From contig JANNQL010000127.1 of assembly GCA_031400755.1 (NCBI GenBank), positions 1 to 64,000 of the forward strand: a stretch of DNA of 64,000 nt, given 5' to 3'. Both the position numbers and the translations under genes were made by a program. This document shows positions 45,967-54,519 of the stretch, piece after piece. Numbering within the stretch: position 1 is the first letter of the stretch; each line of letters begins with the position of its first letter. The notes beneath the pieces are model-generated. The model searched no databases. It had not been told where the DNA came from and saw nothing but the letters and a program-made list of their open reading frames with translations. Source of the stretch: VMSU01 sp031400755. GTDB taxonomy: Bacteria; Desulfobacterota; Desulfobulbia; Desulfobulbales; VMSU01.

Positions 45967-46884
45967 TTAGCCGTGCTGGCGGACGAGCACACTGTGCAGT
46001 TCCCTCATCCGCCAGTTGATGGAATGGAGCAGGACGCCGGTAAGTGTGAAGCCGAAGGCCATGAGCACCAGGGCGCTGGCAAGGATGGCGAGGGGAACAT
46101 GCTCAACAAACCTCATGTGGGCGTAATCAAGGATGGGCGGGACCCCGGCGAAAAATCCGAGCAGCAGAAGCAGCAGCCCGATTCCCCCAAAAAAGGTGAG
46201 CGGCTTGAAGGCGCGGAAGAGGGAAAATATCTTCCAAAGCACCCGAGCCCCATCATGAAAGGTGCGGAGTTTTGAGGCGCTCCCCTCGGGCCTTGTACCA
46301 TATGGAACCTGCACCTCCACCATGCTGAGTCCGTGATGGAGAAGCTTGATGGTGAGTTCGGTCTCCACCTCGAACCCGCTGGAGACGATGGGGACACGCT
46401 TGGTCACCCGCCGGTTGAAGGCCCGGTAGCCGGAGAGGATATCGGTGAGGGATGCCCCAAAGATGAGATTGACCAGCCTCCGCACCAGGTTGTTGCCGGT
46501 GACGTGCAGCGCTCTGAATGACTGTTCCTTGAAGTCGGAAAGCCTGGCGCCGACCGCCATGTCCGCTCGACCGGCAATGACTGGGGCGAGCAGATCATGC
46601 ACTTTCGCCGCCGGGTAGGTGTCGTCCCCATCCACCATGACGAAGAAATCGGCATCCACTGCACTCATCATGTTTTCCACTACATAGCCCTTGCCCCGGC
46701 GCGGTTCCGGAATGACTACGGCCCCGGCGGCGAGGGCCAACGCTGCCGTGGCGTCGGTTGAGGCGTTATCGAACACATAGACCGTGGCCTGTGGCAACTC
46801 CCGCCGGAAGTCGGCGACCACCTTGGTCACGGTGCACTCTTCGTTATAGCAGGGGATAAGAACGGCGATGCGATGCTGTTTCAT
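45967..46884 (-). CDS. DPM1/GtrB-like glycosyltransferase family 2 protein
   Basis: A 305-residue protein. I choose ATG 46884, which gives MKQHRIAVLIPCYNEECTV at the N-terminus. The GT-A domain carries VDGDDTYPAAK (DxD) and SGYRAFNRRVTKRVP. Two C-terminal helices (FFGGIGLLLLLLGFFAG, LAILASALVLMAFGFTLTG) anchor it. Members make polyprenyl-phosphate sugars, which fits supply of a donor to the membrane GT encoded next. Confidence 0.87.
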   Translation of the reverse strand: MKQHRIAVLIPCYNEECTVTKVVADFRRELPQATVYVFDNASTDATAALALAAGAVVIPEPRRGKGYVVENMMSAVDADFFVMVDGDDTYPAAKVHDLLAPVIAGRADMAVGARLSDFKEQSFRALHVTGNNLVRRLVNLIFGASLTDILSGYRAFNRRVTKRVPIVSSGFEVETELTIKLLHHGLSMVEVQVPYGTRPEGSASKLRTFHDGARVLWKIFSLFRAFKPLTFFGGIGLLLLLLGFFAGVPPILDYAHMRFVEHVPLAILASALVLMAFGFTLTGVLLHSINWRMRELHSVLVRQHG

Positions 46885-47337
46885 AGGATTTTCCAATTTC
46901 AGTGGCGGTTTATGGAACTGGGGCAGACAGGCTACCAAGTCGTCCTGTTGTGGCAACTATGACACGGCCGGGTTAGCTTCTGATGAGGATTGCATGAAAA
47001 AATGGTTAAATTTAATGAACTCGCAAAAAAAGTTACGGAATGGCTAAGCAGGTAAGCGAGCTCGCGGGATTCAGCTCAATCTCTGCTCGTCGGGGGACGG
47101 GGCCGAAAGGATCGACATACGAGGCGTGGGGTGTGTTGCGCGAAGATGCCATCCAGTGGGGGGCCCTTCGGCATTGCGTGGGATTTTCAGAACAGACGGC
47201 TGCGTGGGGAATAGGCCATAGGTGTTCAGTAAAGAGGCCTAAATCTCGTCATTCTTAGGAATTGAGGTAGGACATCACCAGGAGACAGACGAACTTCTTT
47301 CGAAGTTTTGATTGCAAGAACTCATTATTGCCCATAC
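46885..47337. other. 453-bp gap between glycan operon and TA island
   Basis: No gene is supported. A short frame at 47040-47258 has no ribosome site and no recognisable family. A small hairpin AACTTC-tttc-GAAGTT lies at 47292-47307. The glycan operon promoter, reading leftward, should be in the left part. Confidence 0.4.
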
Positions 47338-47356
47338 AATAGGATTAAACCCTATT
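47338..47356 (+). promoter_or_regulatory. Operator-like palindrome before parD
   Basis: AATAGG and CCTATT are perfect inverted arms around a 7-bp centre, 19 bp upstream of the ParD-like start. The ribosome site TGGAGG lies between them. It is probably the self-repression site of the antitoxin. Confidence 0.4.
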
Positions 47357-47375
47357 CATTTAATGGAGGCACATC

Positions 47376-47654
47376 ATGAGAACAACACAGCAATTCAGCA
47401 TCACTTTGCCGAATGAAATGGCAGACATTGTGAAAAACAAAGTCGCGGTTGGCGAGTACGCCACCGAAAGCGAAGTAATCCGGGACGGTTTGCGCGTCTT
47501 GATGGCTCGGGACCGGGCTATGAACAGTTGGCTGCAACAAACAGTGGGGCCAGCTTATGACGCGCTGAAGGCTGACCCGGCGCGAGCTGTCACCATTGGT
47601 CAGTTAAGGGCAACTCTCGCGGACGAACATAAGAAGGCCACGACAAAAGCGTGA
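47376..47654 (+). CDS. parD: ParD-like antitoxin (orphan)
   Basis: A 92-residue protein starting at ATG 47376 behind TGGAGG. TTQQFSITLPNEMADIVKNKV is the RHH domain, and YATESEVIRDGLRVLMARDRA follows, as in type II ParD antitoxins. Its stop overlaps the GTG start of the ParE remnant. With the toxin broken it is an orphan antitoxin, perhaps able to counter a related toxin in trans. Confidence 0.87.
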   Translation: MRTTQQFSITLPNEMADIVKNKVAVGEYATESEVIRDGLRVLMARDRAMNSWLQQTVGPAYDALKADPARAVTIGQLRATLADEHKKATTKA

Positions 47655-47785
47655 GCCAGTACACCGTCATATTCACGCCCGAAGCACAGGAGCAGTTGGT
47701 TACACTCTATCGCTACATCGCGTCCGCCGCTTCACATCAACTCAATGTCAATATCCCTTGTATAGATCGCGTCGTCATCCTCTAG
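47651..47785 (+). pseudogene. parE: Truncated ParE toxin remnant
   Basis: GTG 47651 overlaps the ParD stop (GTGA). The first 28 codons read SQYTVIFTPEAQEQLVTLY and RYIASAAS, the N-terminus of ParE. After codon 28 (position 47734) the sequence no longer looks like ParE and stops at 47785, leaving less than half of the usual length of about 95 residues. The catalytic C-terminal part is gone, so it should be inactive. Confidence 0.8.
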
Positions 47786-47846
47786 GTAGTGGCCTGAAAT
47801 GTTTCGACACCACTACATATTGATGACAGCAAATAAGCATTGTGTT

Positions 47847-47880
47847 TTGAAATTTCGTATATATTTTATATATAAAATAT
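47847..47880 (+). promoter_or_regulatory. TAC promoter and 20-bp operator palindrome
   Basis: A perfect palindrome ATATTTTATA-TATAAAATAT (47861-47880) ends 6 bp before the toxin ATG. A -35-like TTGAAA lies at 47847-47852, and a -10-like TATATA (47869-47874, 16-bp spacing) falls inside the palindrome. No ribosome site precedes the ATG, so the mRNA may be leaderless. Binding by the HTH antitoxin would block RNA polymerase directly. Confidence 0.55.
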
Positions 47881-47886
47881 TATATA

Positions 47887-48228
47887 ATGAGTGACTCCCA
47901 GAAAATAGAATTCCTTGGCGACTCTCAAAAAAAGATTAGAGAGTTCCCCGATGAACCAAAGCAACGACTTGGCTACCAACTCCACTTGGTTCAACACGGC
48001 CTAACCCCAACAGATTGGAAAGCAGTCAATGGATTAGGGAAGGGCATCCAAGGCGTAAGAGAGTTACGGGAAAGGACAGGCCAAGGATTTTATCGAGTGA
48101 TCTATGTCGCAAACATTGGCAATACTGTTTATGTCTTACATGCGTTCACGAAGCAATCCAACCAGATAGAACAAAAAGACATAAACATAATCAAGGAAAG
48201 ATATAAAACCATACAAAAGGAGGCGTAA
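47887..48228 (+). CDS. higB: HigB-like (DUF891) toxin of TAC system
   Basis: A 113-residue RelE-fold toxin of the DUF891/Gp49 group: FPDEPKQRLGYQLHLVQHGL, then GIQGVRELRERTGQGFYRVIY and VYVLHAFTKQSNQI. Such toxins cut mRNA on translating ribosomes. It is the first gene of a three-gene operon, toxin before antitoxin as in HigBA. The region is visibly AT-rich compared with the flanks, suggesting acquisition by transfer. Confidence 0.87.
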   Translation: MSDSQKIEFLGDSQKKIREFPDEPKQRLGYQLHLVQHGLTPTDWKAVNGLGKGIQGVRELRERTGQGFYRVIYVANIGNTVYVLHAFTKQSNQIEQKDINIIKERYKTIQKEA

Positions 48229-48229
48229 T

Positions 48230-48643
48230 ATGGGTACCTATTCAAACGTATGGGATGCACTCTTTGACGATAAAGAAAAAGCGGCGAACCTACGTATCAG
48301 AAGTGAATTGATGATTGAAATCACCAAATATTTAAACAAATCTGATCTTACCCAAATCCAAGCAGCGGAAAGATTGGGGATATCACAGCCAAGATTGAGC
48401 AATTTAAAAAATGGAAAAATTGACAAATTCACCATAGATATGTTGGTCAATGTCCTGTCGAAAGCAGATATTGCCGTCAACCTCACAGTAAGTAAACCAA
48501 CTGACGTTAAAGAAAAAGGCTTGCCGTGGCATAATTTTTACGTGCTTGAAGGTGGGAAGAACAGATTGAAATCAATTCAAAAGAAAAAGCCAACCTGGGA
48601 CACATTAATTCATGAGCCAAAAAATATGGCGACAATAGGGTAA
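48230..48643 (+). CDS. higA: HigA-like antitoxin with C-terminal chaperone-addiction-like extension
   Basis: A 137-residue HTH (XRE/Cro-type) protein. It starts 1 bp after the toxin stop with GGAGG upstream. The HTH is at residues 37-62 (LTQIQAAERLGISQPRLSNL). After about residue 92 comes a 45-residue extension with aromatic residues (LPWHNFYVLEG, KPTWDTLIHEP). In the TAC antitoxins of M. tuberculosis such an extension makes the antitoxin unstable unless its SecB-like chaperone binds. The next gene being SecB-like makes this reading strong. Confidence 0.85.
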   Translation: MGTYSNVWDALFDDKEKAANLRIRSELMIEITKYLNKSDLTQIQAAERLGISQPRLSNLKNGKIDKFTIDMLVNVLSKADIAVNLTVSKPTDVKEKGLPWHNFYVLEGGKNRLKSIQKKKPTWDTLIHEPKNMATIG

Positions 48644-48647
48644 GGAG

Positions 48648-49118
48648 ATGAAAAGTCCACTCGCAACTCGCGAATACTTCTTTCCTGTAGTTCAAGTCGT
48701 AGCTGAGCCAAAATTCTCTGCCAAGAATGACCTAAATGCCGTGAACTATAAGATAGGCACCGATTTATCCGAAGGTGAAAACAAGAGAACATATCAGCTT
48801 ACTCTTGAAATTGAGTCAACTCATGACACAGAAAAAATCAATGCTTACAGAGTTCACTTGGTTGTCGTTGGTTTTTTTGAAGTCTCGCCCAAATGGCCGG
48901 AACCTGAAAAGCTTATCCTAATCAATGGAGCTTCAATTCTATACAGTGCCGCACGGGAATATCTCTTAACAATTACATCTCGTGGGCCATGGGGCGCATT
49001 AATGTTGCCTACTGTTTCATTCAACGGACTGTCCCAGGAGAATGAAGCCAAAGAGGAAGAACCAAAGAAAAAATTACCGAGGAAGATAGCTCCTAAAAAA
49101 AAGCCCCCCACAAAATAG
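48648..49118 (+). CDS. SecB-like chaperone of TAC system
   Basis: A 156-residue protein starting 4 bp after the antitoxin stop. YQLTLEIESTHD and YRVHLVVVGFFEV form SecB-like strands, and INGASILYSAAREYLLTITS plus GALMLPTVSFNG is the conserved SecB end of the fold. The C-terminal tail is Lys/Pro-rich (KKKLPRKIAPKKK), unlike the acidic tail of housekeeping SecB that binds SecA. This, with its place after HigBA, points to a dedicated antitoxin chaperone. Confidence 0.83.
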   Translation: MKSPLATREYFFPVVQVVAEPKFSAKNDLNAVNYKIGTDLSEGENKRTYQLTLEIESTHDTEKINAYRVHLVVVGFFEVSPKWPEPEKLILINGASILYSAAREYLLTITSRGPWGALMLPTVSFNGLSQENEAKEEEPKKKLPRKIAPKKKPPTK

Positions 49119-49140
49119 CCGATGAGCGCCTCTAAGCGCC

Positions 49141-49175
49141 AAGGCAGGGTCATTCATTTGGCTCTGCCTTTTTTA
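49141..49175 (+). terminator. Rho-independent terminator of TAC operon
   Basis: GGCAGGGTC and GGCTCTGCC can pair (with G-U pairs) around an 8-nt AT-rich loop and are followed by a run of six T. It lies 23 bp after the SecB-like gene. Confidence 0.65.
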
Positions 49176-49322
49176 TAGTTTTGAAGGTTGCCACTTCCGA
49201 GGTATAAGACTTTCACCATAGCCAAAACTGACGACAACTACTGTCATCAATAGGGAAGAATATCCATGCCGAAAGAGCAAAATTGCTCTGCGGCCCGATC
49301 CGACATTTTTTTTGCGACGCCA

Positions 49323-49742
49323 TCAACTTTCCGCCCGCATCACTTTCCGGATTGTCCGTTCAAGGTAATGCGGGGTGCAGGGCTTCTCGATGTATTCGTC
49401 GGCGCCGAGTTTAAGCCCCAGGAGACGGTCGTCACCGGTATCCCGCCCGGTTACCATGACAATGCGGATATGCCTGGTTTCCGCTTCATTTTTCAACCTC
49501 TGGCATATATCGCGTCCGTCCATCTGCGGCATGGAGATGTCAAGCAACAGGAAATCGGGTCGTATCCGGCTGGCCATGGCATACGCCTCTTTGCCGTCGT
49601 AGGCATGCAGAACCTCAAAGCCGATGTTTTCAAGAAATTTCTTGAACTTGATGTGGGCGGTATGGTCATCGTCGGCGATCAGGATTTTCTTTCCTCTCGC
49701 CTCTTGTTCACTGATAAGAGGGATTGAATTCATTGCATTCAT
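49323..49742 (-). CDS. Single-domain response regulator
   Basis: A 139-residue CheY-like receiver. ATG 49742 is preceded at a good distance by AAGGAG and overlaps the 3' end of the hybrid kinase by 35 bp. ILIADDDHTAH holds the acidic pocket, LLLDISMPQMDG the phosphoacceptor Asp, and VTGRDT and YIEKPC the switch residues. It has no output domain. It is likely the last receiver of the phosphorelay encoded upstream. Confidence 0.9.
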   Translation of the reverse strand: MNAMNSIPLISEQEARGKKILIADDDHTAHIKFKKFLENIGFEVLHAYDGKEAYAMASRIRPDFLLLDISMPQMDGRDICQRLKNEAETRHIRIVMVTGRDTGDDRLLGLKLGADEYIEKPCTPHYLERTIRKVMRAES

Positions 49743-52700
49743 AGCGTTCTCCTTCATATTGCTTGGCAAAAGTTATAAACTCATCGATCTCCGTAACCAA
49801 TCGACCGTACACTGCCGGGCTCTCATCCAGAGCGGCAGTTTCTCCTATTTGTTCAAGATGTTTTGCGGTTGCCGCCAGCTTGAAGGCCCCCACATTTAAA
49901 GCCCCCCCCTTTATGGCATGTGCCTCCTTCCTGATGGTTTGGTGGTCTCTTGCTGCTACCGCCTCGTGCAGAACAGCCTTTTGCGCTGTCAGACTTCCCG
50001 AAAGACAGGCGAAGAGTTCTTTGACTATCTCCCGGTCGCCCTGCATCTCCTCAAGCAGCCTTGGCAAATCCACCGGCAAACCGTTGCCGGACACAACATC
50101 GACCTTGTTGGCTATTGTCTCCGGTAGCATCGGCATCTGAGCGCACGGCTGCCATTTGTCGACAATCGCCAAGAGTTCCTTACGGATCAGGGGCTTGGTG
50201 ATATAGTCATCCATCTCCCCTGCAAGGCACTTTTCCCTGTACCCTTTCAGCGCATGGGCGGTCATGGCGATGATCGGTGTCCTGGCGGCACCAGGAGCTT
50301 GCCGCTCATGGTCACGGATGCCCTTGGTCGCTTCATAGCCATCCATTTCCGGCATCTGGATGTCCATCAGGACCAGATCATATCTTTGCTGCTGAAAGAG
50401 GGTGATCGCCTGCTTGCCGTTCTCCGCTACATCCACTTGATAGCCAGCTGCGGTTAAAAAACTGCTTGCTACCATCTGGTTAGTGGGATAGTCCTCAGCC
50501 AGCAAGATACGATAGTTATTTCCCCCAGATTTCATGGCCGCACGGTCGGACACTTGACACTCTGCAGGTTTGACGGCTTTACCCTCCTCTAGGCCGAGGG
50601 CACGGCTGACCGCCACCTTCAGTTGCTGGCGCAGGATCGGCTTGGTGATGTATTCGCTGATGGGGAGCTCCTCCCAGGACAGCACCTCCCCTTTCGAGTT
50701 TGAGGAGCTGAGCACAATAATCGGCGCCGCTTTACCGCCCTCCTGGCACCGCAGGATCTCCTTGATCAAGGTAAACCCGTCCATCCCGGGCATATTGAAA
50801 TCGGTGATGACCAGATCAAATGCAGTTACCCCTGTCATGTTCTCTCTGAAAAATGCCAACGCTTCGCTGCCATTACTGGCTCTTTGGGGGATGCAGCCCC
50901 AGGAATTGAGGTACTCTTCAAGGATAAAAAGATTGGTAATGCTGTCGTCAACAATCAGCACCCGAACCCCCTTGAGTTTGGCATCCAACACCGGCACCAC
51001 GACGTGCTGTTCAGCAGACTTCGGCAGAGAGAGCTCAAAGCGAAGGGTCGCCCCCTTACCAAGCTCACTCTCAGCGCTGATCGTGCCGCCCATCAGCTCA
51101 ACGAGCTGTTTGGATATGGCCGTGCCCAGGCCGGTGCCGCCGTAGAGTCTGGTGGTGGAACCGTCTGCCTGGGTAAAACTTTCGAAGATATGGTTCAATT
51201 TCTCCGGGGCAATACCGATGCCTGAATCCTTGATGGAAAAGAGGAGTCGCACCCCGTCGCCATAATCCTCCTGCATCTCGACCTTGATGTAGATTTCTCC
51301 CTGTGAGGTGAACTTTAGGGCATTACCGCAGAGGTTCATCAAGATCTGGCGGATGCGTCCGGGATCACCAAACAGGGACGAGGGTATGTCGGGAGCGATA
51401 AAGAATATGATCTCCAGGCCCTTCTGTTCTCCACTGTAGATGATCGATTGCACAACCTCTTCACAGAGGGAATAGAGATCAAAGGCAATGATCTCAAGCT
51501 CCATCTTGCCGGCTTCTATCTTGGAAAAATCGAGAATATCATTGATGATTCTGAGCAGCGAATTGGCTTCTCGGCGGATGGTGGAGAGAATATTTCGCTG
51601 CTCAGAATCAAGCTTGGTGTCAAGGGCCAGTTCGCTCATGCCGATGACGCCGTTTAAGGGGGTGCGGATCTCATGGCTCATATTGGCCAGGAACTGGCTT
51701 TTGACTTGGCTGGCGTGCTCTGCCGTTCTCGTCGTCTCTTCCAGTTTCTGACGAGCCTTCTGCAGTTCCGTTATATCAACGAAGCTGGCGATGAAATGTC
51801 TTCTGCCGTCAAGGGTGATCTCGGTTTCGGTCTTGATGATCGGCAACTCCTCACCTTCGGCAGTCAGCAGGATTTTTTGGCTGTGGTCAATCTGCTGGCC
51901 AAGATCGTCTATGGGGCACTTGCCGCGCTCGGCTGGACAGATGAACTTGTGGCACTCCCTGCCGATGATCTCCTTCTTGCTTGTGCCAATCATCTGCTCG
52001 GCCGCTGGGTTGACATCGACGATGACATGTTTCTCTGCATCAATCAGCACCACCCCTGCCTGCACCGCATCCAAAATGGTCTTCAACCGTTGCTGATTTT
52101 CCCACAGTCGATGCTCGATCTTATTTCTCTCTTCGATCTGGTGCTGCAGCAGGTTTTTGGAAACAGTGGTGTTTTCTAGGCTATCCAGCATGAAGTTGAT
52201 GCTACGCCCCAACTCGCCGATTTCGTCTTGCGTTAGCACCTGTATCCTCTGGGACGGAAAGGACTGGGACTCTCCGGCAGCGGCGTGTTCGCCTTCGGCA
52301 TCAGTCGCCTCCTCCATCCTGCCGCTATTTGCCGCTGCCACTGTGCAGGCCTCCTGGGGGCCGGCCATCCCAACCCCGCCAACCGCAGCTGAAAGCCTTC
52401 CCTCGGTGATGGCCGCCAACCAGTTTTTCAAAGAGGTAATCCGCCGCGAACCAAGCCACCAGAAGAGGAAAAGCGCCAGCGAGATCAACAGGACTACGGT
52501 TGCGCCCATGGACAGCACCAACTGTTTTCGGGCATCGCTGATTGCCTGCATGGTCATTGATTTGTTGGCGGCAATCAAGGTCCGCTGCTCCTCCCTCTTC
52601 TCCATGAGCTGCCGCTTGTGGGCTTCATCTTCACGCAGCCTCTGTTCCTGGAGTTTTGACGATTCGATACTCAGGCCCAGGCGCTGGGCATTGTCAAATT

Positions 52701-53364
52701 CACTATAGGATTGGGAAAGATCGAATATCAGGCACATGACCCCCTCGAATTTTCCCCTGATCACCAGCGGAATAACACTGACGACAATATCCTTTGCCCT
52801 GAGTTCATCTTCGAACCAGTCGGCGCTGCCATTATCGAACGTATCGCTGGCATATTTGGCAAAATTGTCTGAAAATCCTTCCGCATGAGCGGCGGCGGTC
52901 AGCTCTTTGCGTGATTTCCAGAAAAATTTTGACTGCGTCTTGCCCTCGAACACTTGGCTCAAGATGGCAAAAATTTCGTCTGGCACTAGGTGCGGGCGGG
53001 CCGCCAAGGCCGCTACAATTTGGTGCGAGGATGGCACGGCGCCGTTGATGATAGCACTTTTGGCCTCGATGCCCTTGCGCTGCCGGACTTCTGTTTGCTC
53101 GCGGACCTTAAGCTTCGCCTCATATTCCTCGATCTTGGCTGTCCGGGCTAAATTGTCATCTGTCAGTCGCAAGACCGCTTGTTCCAGGTCGTTCACTTCC
53201 TCTTCAAAAACGGCATGCAGTCCCCCGTTGACCCGGTTGATCGATTCCAGCCCTTCTTGCAGGAGCTTGACTGAAAGCAACAAGCCTAAGAAGATTACCG
53301 GCACCGTTGCCACCAAGACCTGAAGGATGATATATCTCTTGAAAATCGAGGGAAGCGCGGGCAT
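49708..53364 (-). CDS. Hybrid histidine kinase with two receivers and Hpt domain
   Basis: A 1218-residue sensor. Helix 1 is at about 11-31, a coiled-coil at 50-100, a sensor domain to 275, and helix 2 at about 284-305. A PAS domain (425-535) carries a Cys-rich GRECHKFICPAERGKCPI motif. HisKA has NMSHEIRTPL with His564. HATPase follows (GDPGRIRQILMNL, DSGIGIAP). Receiver 1 has Asp855, receiver 2 Asp1001, and Hpt His1149 (KEAHAIKGG). It is built like BarA-type phosphorelay kinases. The ligand may come via the PstS-like protein encoded just upstream. Confidence 0.93.
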   Translation of the reverse strand: MPALPSIFKRYIILQVLVATVPVIFLGLLLSVKLLQEGLESINRVNGGLHAVFEEEVNDLEQAVLRLTDDNLARTAKIEEYEAKLKVREQTEVRQRKGIEAKSAIINGAVPSSHQIVAALAARPHLVPDEIFAILSQVFEGKTQSKFFWKSRKELTAAAHAEGFSDNFAKYASDTFDNGSADWFEDELRAKDIVVSVIPLVIRGKFEGVMCLIFDLSQSYSEFDNAQRLGLSIESSKLQEQRLREDEAHKRQLMEKREEQRTLIAANKSMTMQAISDARKQLVLSMGATVVLLISLALFLFWWLGSRRITSLKNWLAAITEGRLSAAVGGVGMAGPQEACTVAAANSGRMEEATDAEGEHAAAGESQSFPSQRIQVLTQDEIGELGRSINFMLDSLENTTVSKNLLQHQIEERNKIEHRLWENQQRLKTILDAVQAGVVLIDAEKHVIVDVNPAAEQMIGTSKKEIIGRECHKFICPAERGKCPIDDLGQQIDHSQKILLTAEGEELPIIKTETEITLDGRRHFIASFVDITELQKARQKLEETTRTAEHASQVKSQFLANMSHEIRTPLNGVIGMSELALDTKLDSEQRNILSTIRREANSLLRIINDILDFSKIEAGKMELEIIAFDLYSLCEEVVQSIIYSGEQKGLEIIFFIAPDIPSSLFGDPGRIRQILMNLCGNALKFTSQGEIYIKVEMQEDYGDGVRLLFSIKDSGIGIAPEKLNHIFESFTQADGSTTRLYGGTGLGTAISKQLVELMGGTISAESELGKGATLRFELSLPKSAEQHVVVPVLDAKLKGVRVLIVDDSITNLFILEEYLNSWGCIPQRASNGSEALAFFRENMTGVTAFDLVITDFNMPGMDGFTLIKEILRCQEGGKAAPIIVLSSSNSKGEVLSWEELPISEYITKPILRQQLKVAVSRALGLEEGKAVKPAECQVSDRAAMKSGGNNYRILLAEDYPTNQMVASSFLTAAGYQVDVAENGKQAITLFQQQRYDLVLMDIQMPEMDGYEATKGIRDHERQAPGAARTPIIAMTAHALKGYREKCLAGEMDDYITKPLIRKELLAIVDKWQPCAQMPMLPETIANKVDVVSGNGLPVDLPRLLEEMQGDREIVKELFACLSGSLTAQKAVLHEAVAARDHQTIRKEAHAIKGGALNVGAFKLAATAKHLEQIGETAALDESPAVYGRLVTEIDEFITFAKQYEGERYECNEFNPSYQ

Positions 53365-53416
53365 ACAAGTATTCTCAATTAAATAGGTTGGTGTTCAGAG
53401 GCAGCGAGGGGTGACC

Positions 53417-54463
53417 TCAATGCATTTTCATGACCGTAAGGTCTTTGGCTATCTGCCGATATTGCCGTTGCTCCTCGTCAGTCAACGGAATTAGGCCAAT
53501 CGCGGCCAGATAACCGTCCGCCCCCCAGGTCGCCTCATCGGTAAACTCATGCAGGTATTCATTAATGCCGGGAACCAGATCGACATGCGCGGCGTTCACA
53601 TACAGAAAGAGAGGCCGGGAGAGAGAGTAGGCGCCGGAAGAGATATTGCCAAAGGTCGGGCTGACGCCTTCGAGGAGGGCTCCGTCGAGTATGGCGGCGT
53701 TCTGGGAGAGAAAACTGAAGCCAAAAATCCCTAAGGCTTCTCGATTTTCCGACACCTGCCGGACGATAAGCTTATCGTCTTCGCCGGCATCGACATAGGC
53801 CCCATCCTGCCGAATACTGCGGCAGATTTCCTGGTACTGCATTTTATCCTTTTTTTTAAGGGCGCCGATCCACTTGAACTCCTTGCACCCCTCCTCCATG
53901 GCCAACTCCTCAAAGGCGTCCCTGGTGCCAGAAGTGGGGGGAGGACCAAGTACCCTAATTGCTTGGTCTGGCAGAGAGGAATTGACCTCCTTCCAAGTCC
54001 TATAGGGGTTGACGACGACGGCCTCCGAACCGTCGGCAGCCGGCACTTTGGCGGCTAGGGCCAAAAAGACATCCCTTCTGGTGAAATTTAGGGGTTGAGG
54101 CCGTTTCGCCGTAGCCAGGACAATGCCGTCATAGCCGATTTTAATTTCAACGACCTGGCGTATGCCATTTTCCAGGCACATTTCATACTCTGATTTTTTG
54201 ATCTGCCGCGAGGCATTTGTAATGTTCGGGCGTTCTTGGTCGCTCCCGCCACAAAATAACTGAAAACCGCCGCCTGTGCCGGTAGCTTCGATCTTTGCAT
54301 GAAGACCGCCCTTATCCAGTCCCAATCTGTCGAAGACCAACTTGGAGAAGGGATAAACCGTTGATGAACCGACGATGTGGATTGAATCGCTGGCCAAGGC
54401 CGAACTGATGCCCAGTAATACAAAAAAGACACCCCATAACCCTACAGCTGTTTTTTTGGACAT
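53417..54463 (-). CDS. PstS-like periplasmic phosphate-binding protein
   Basis: A 348-residue protein starting at ATG 54463 behind AAGGAGGAG. A signal peptide ends near ALA-SDS. IHIVGSSTVYPFSKLVFDR and VLGPPPTSGTRDAFEELAM match the phosphate-binding loops of PstS, and FGFSFLSQNAAILDG follows. No pstC, pstA or pstB is near. It sits between a receiver-kinase gene and a hybrid-kinase gene, so it could be a sensory binding protein rather than a transporter part. This is inferred. Confidence 0.82.
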   Translation of the reverse strand: MSKKTAVGLWGVFFVLLGISSALASDSIHIVGSSTVYPFSKLVFDRLGLDKGGLHAKIEATGTGGGFQLFCGGSDQERPNITNASRQIKKSEYEMCLENGIRQVVEIKIGYDGIVLATAKRPQPLNFTRRDVFLALAAKVPAADGSEAVVVNPYRTWKEVNSSLPDQAIRVLGPPPTSGTRDAFEELAMEEGCKEFKWIGALKKKDKMQYQEICRSIRQDGAYVDAGEDDKLIVRQVSENREALGIFGFSFLSQNAAILDGALLEGVSPTFGNISSGAYSLSRPLFLYVNAAHVDLVPGINEYLHEFTDEATWGADGYLAAIGLIPLTDEEQRQYRQIAKDLTVMKMH

Positions 54464-54519
54464 GATCTCCTCCTTGCTACGAAAATGAAGAATGTGGAAT
54501 GGACTGCAAACCAGCGGGC

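Noticed and set aside
47040..47258. 72-residue open frame on the plus strand
   Set aside because: It has no ribosome site and no recognisable family, and it lies in a gap next to a TA island. It is left as non-coding.
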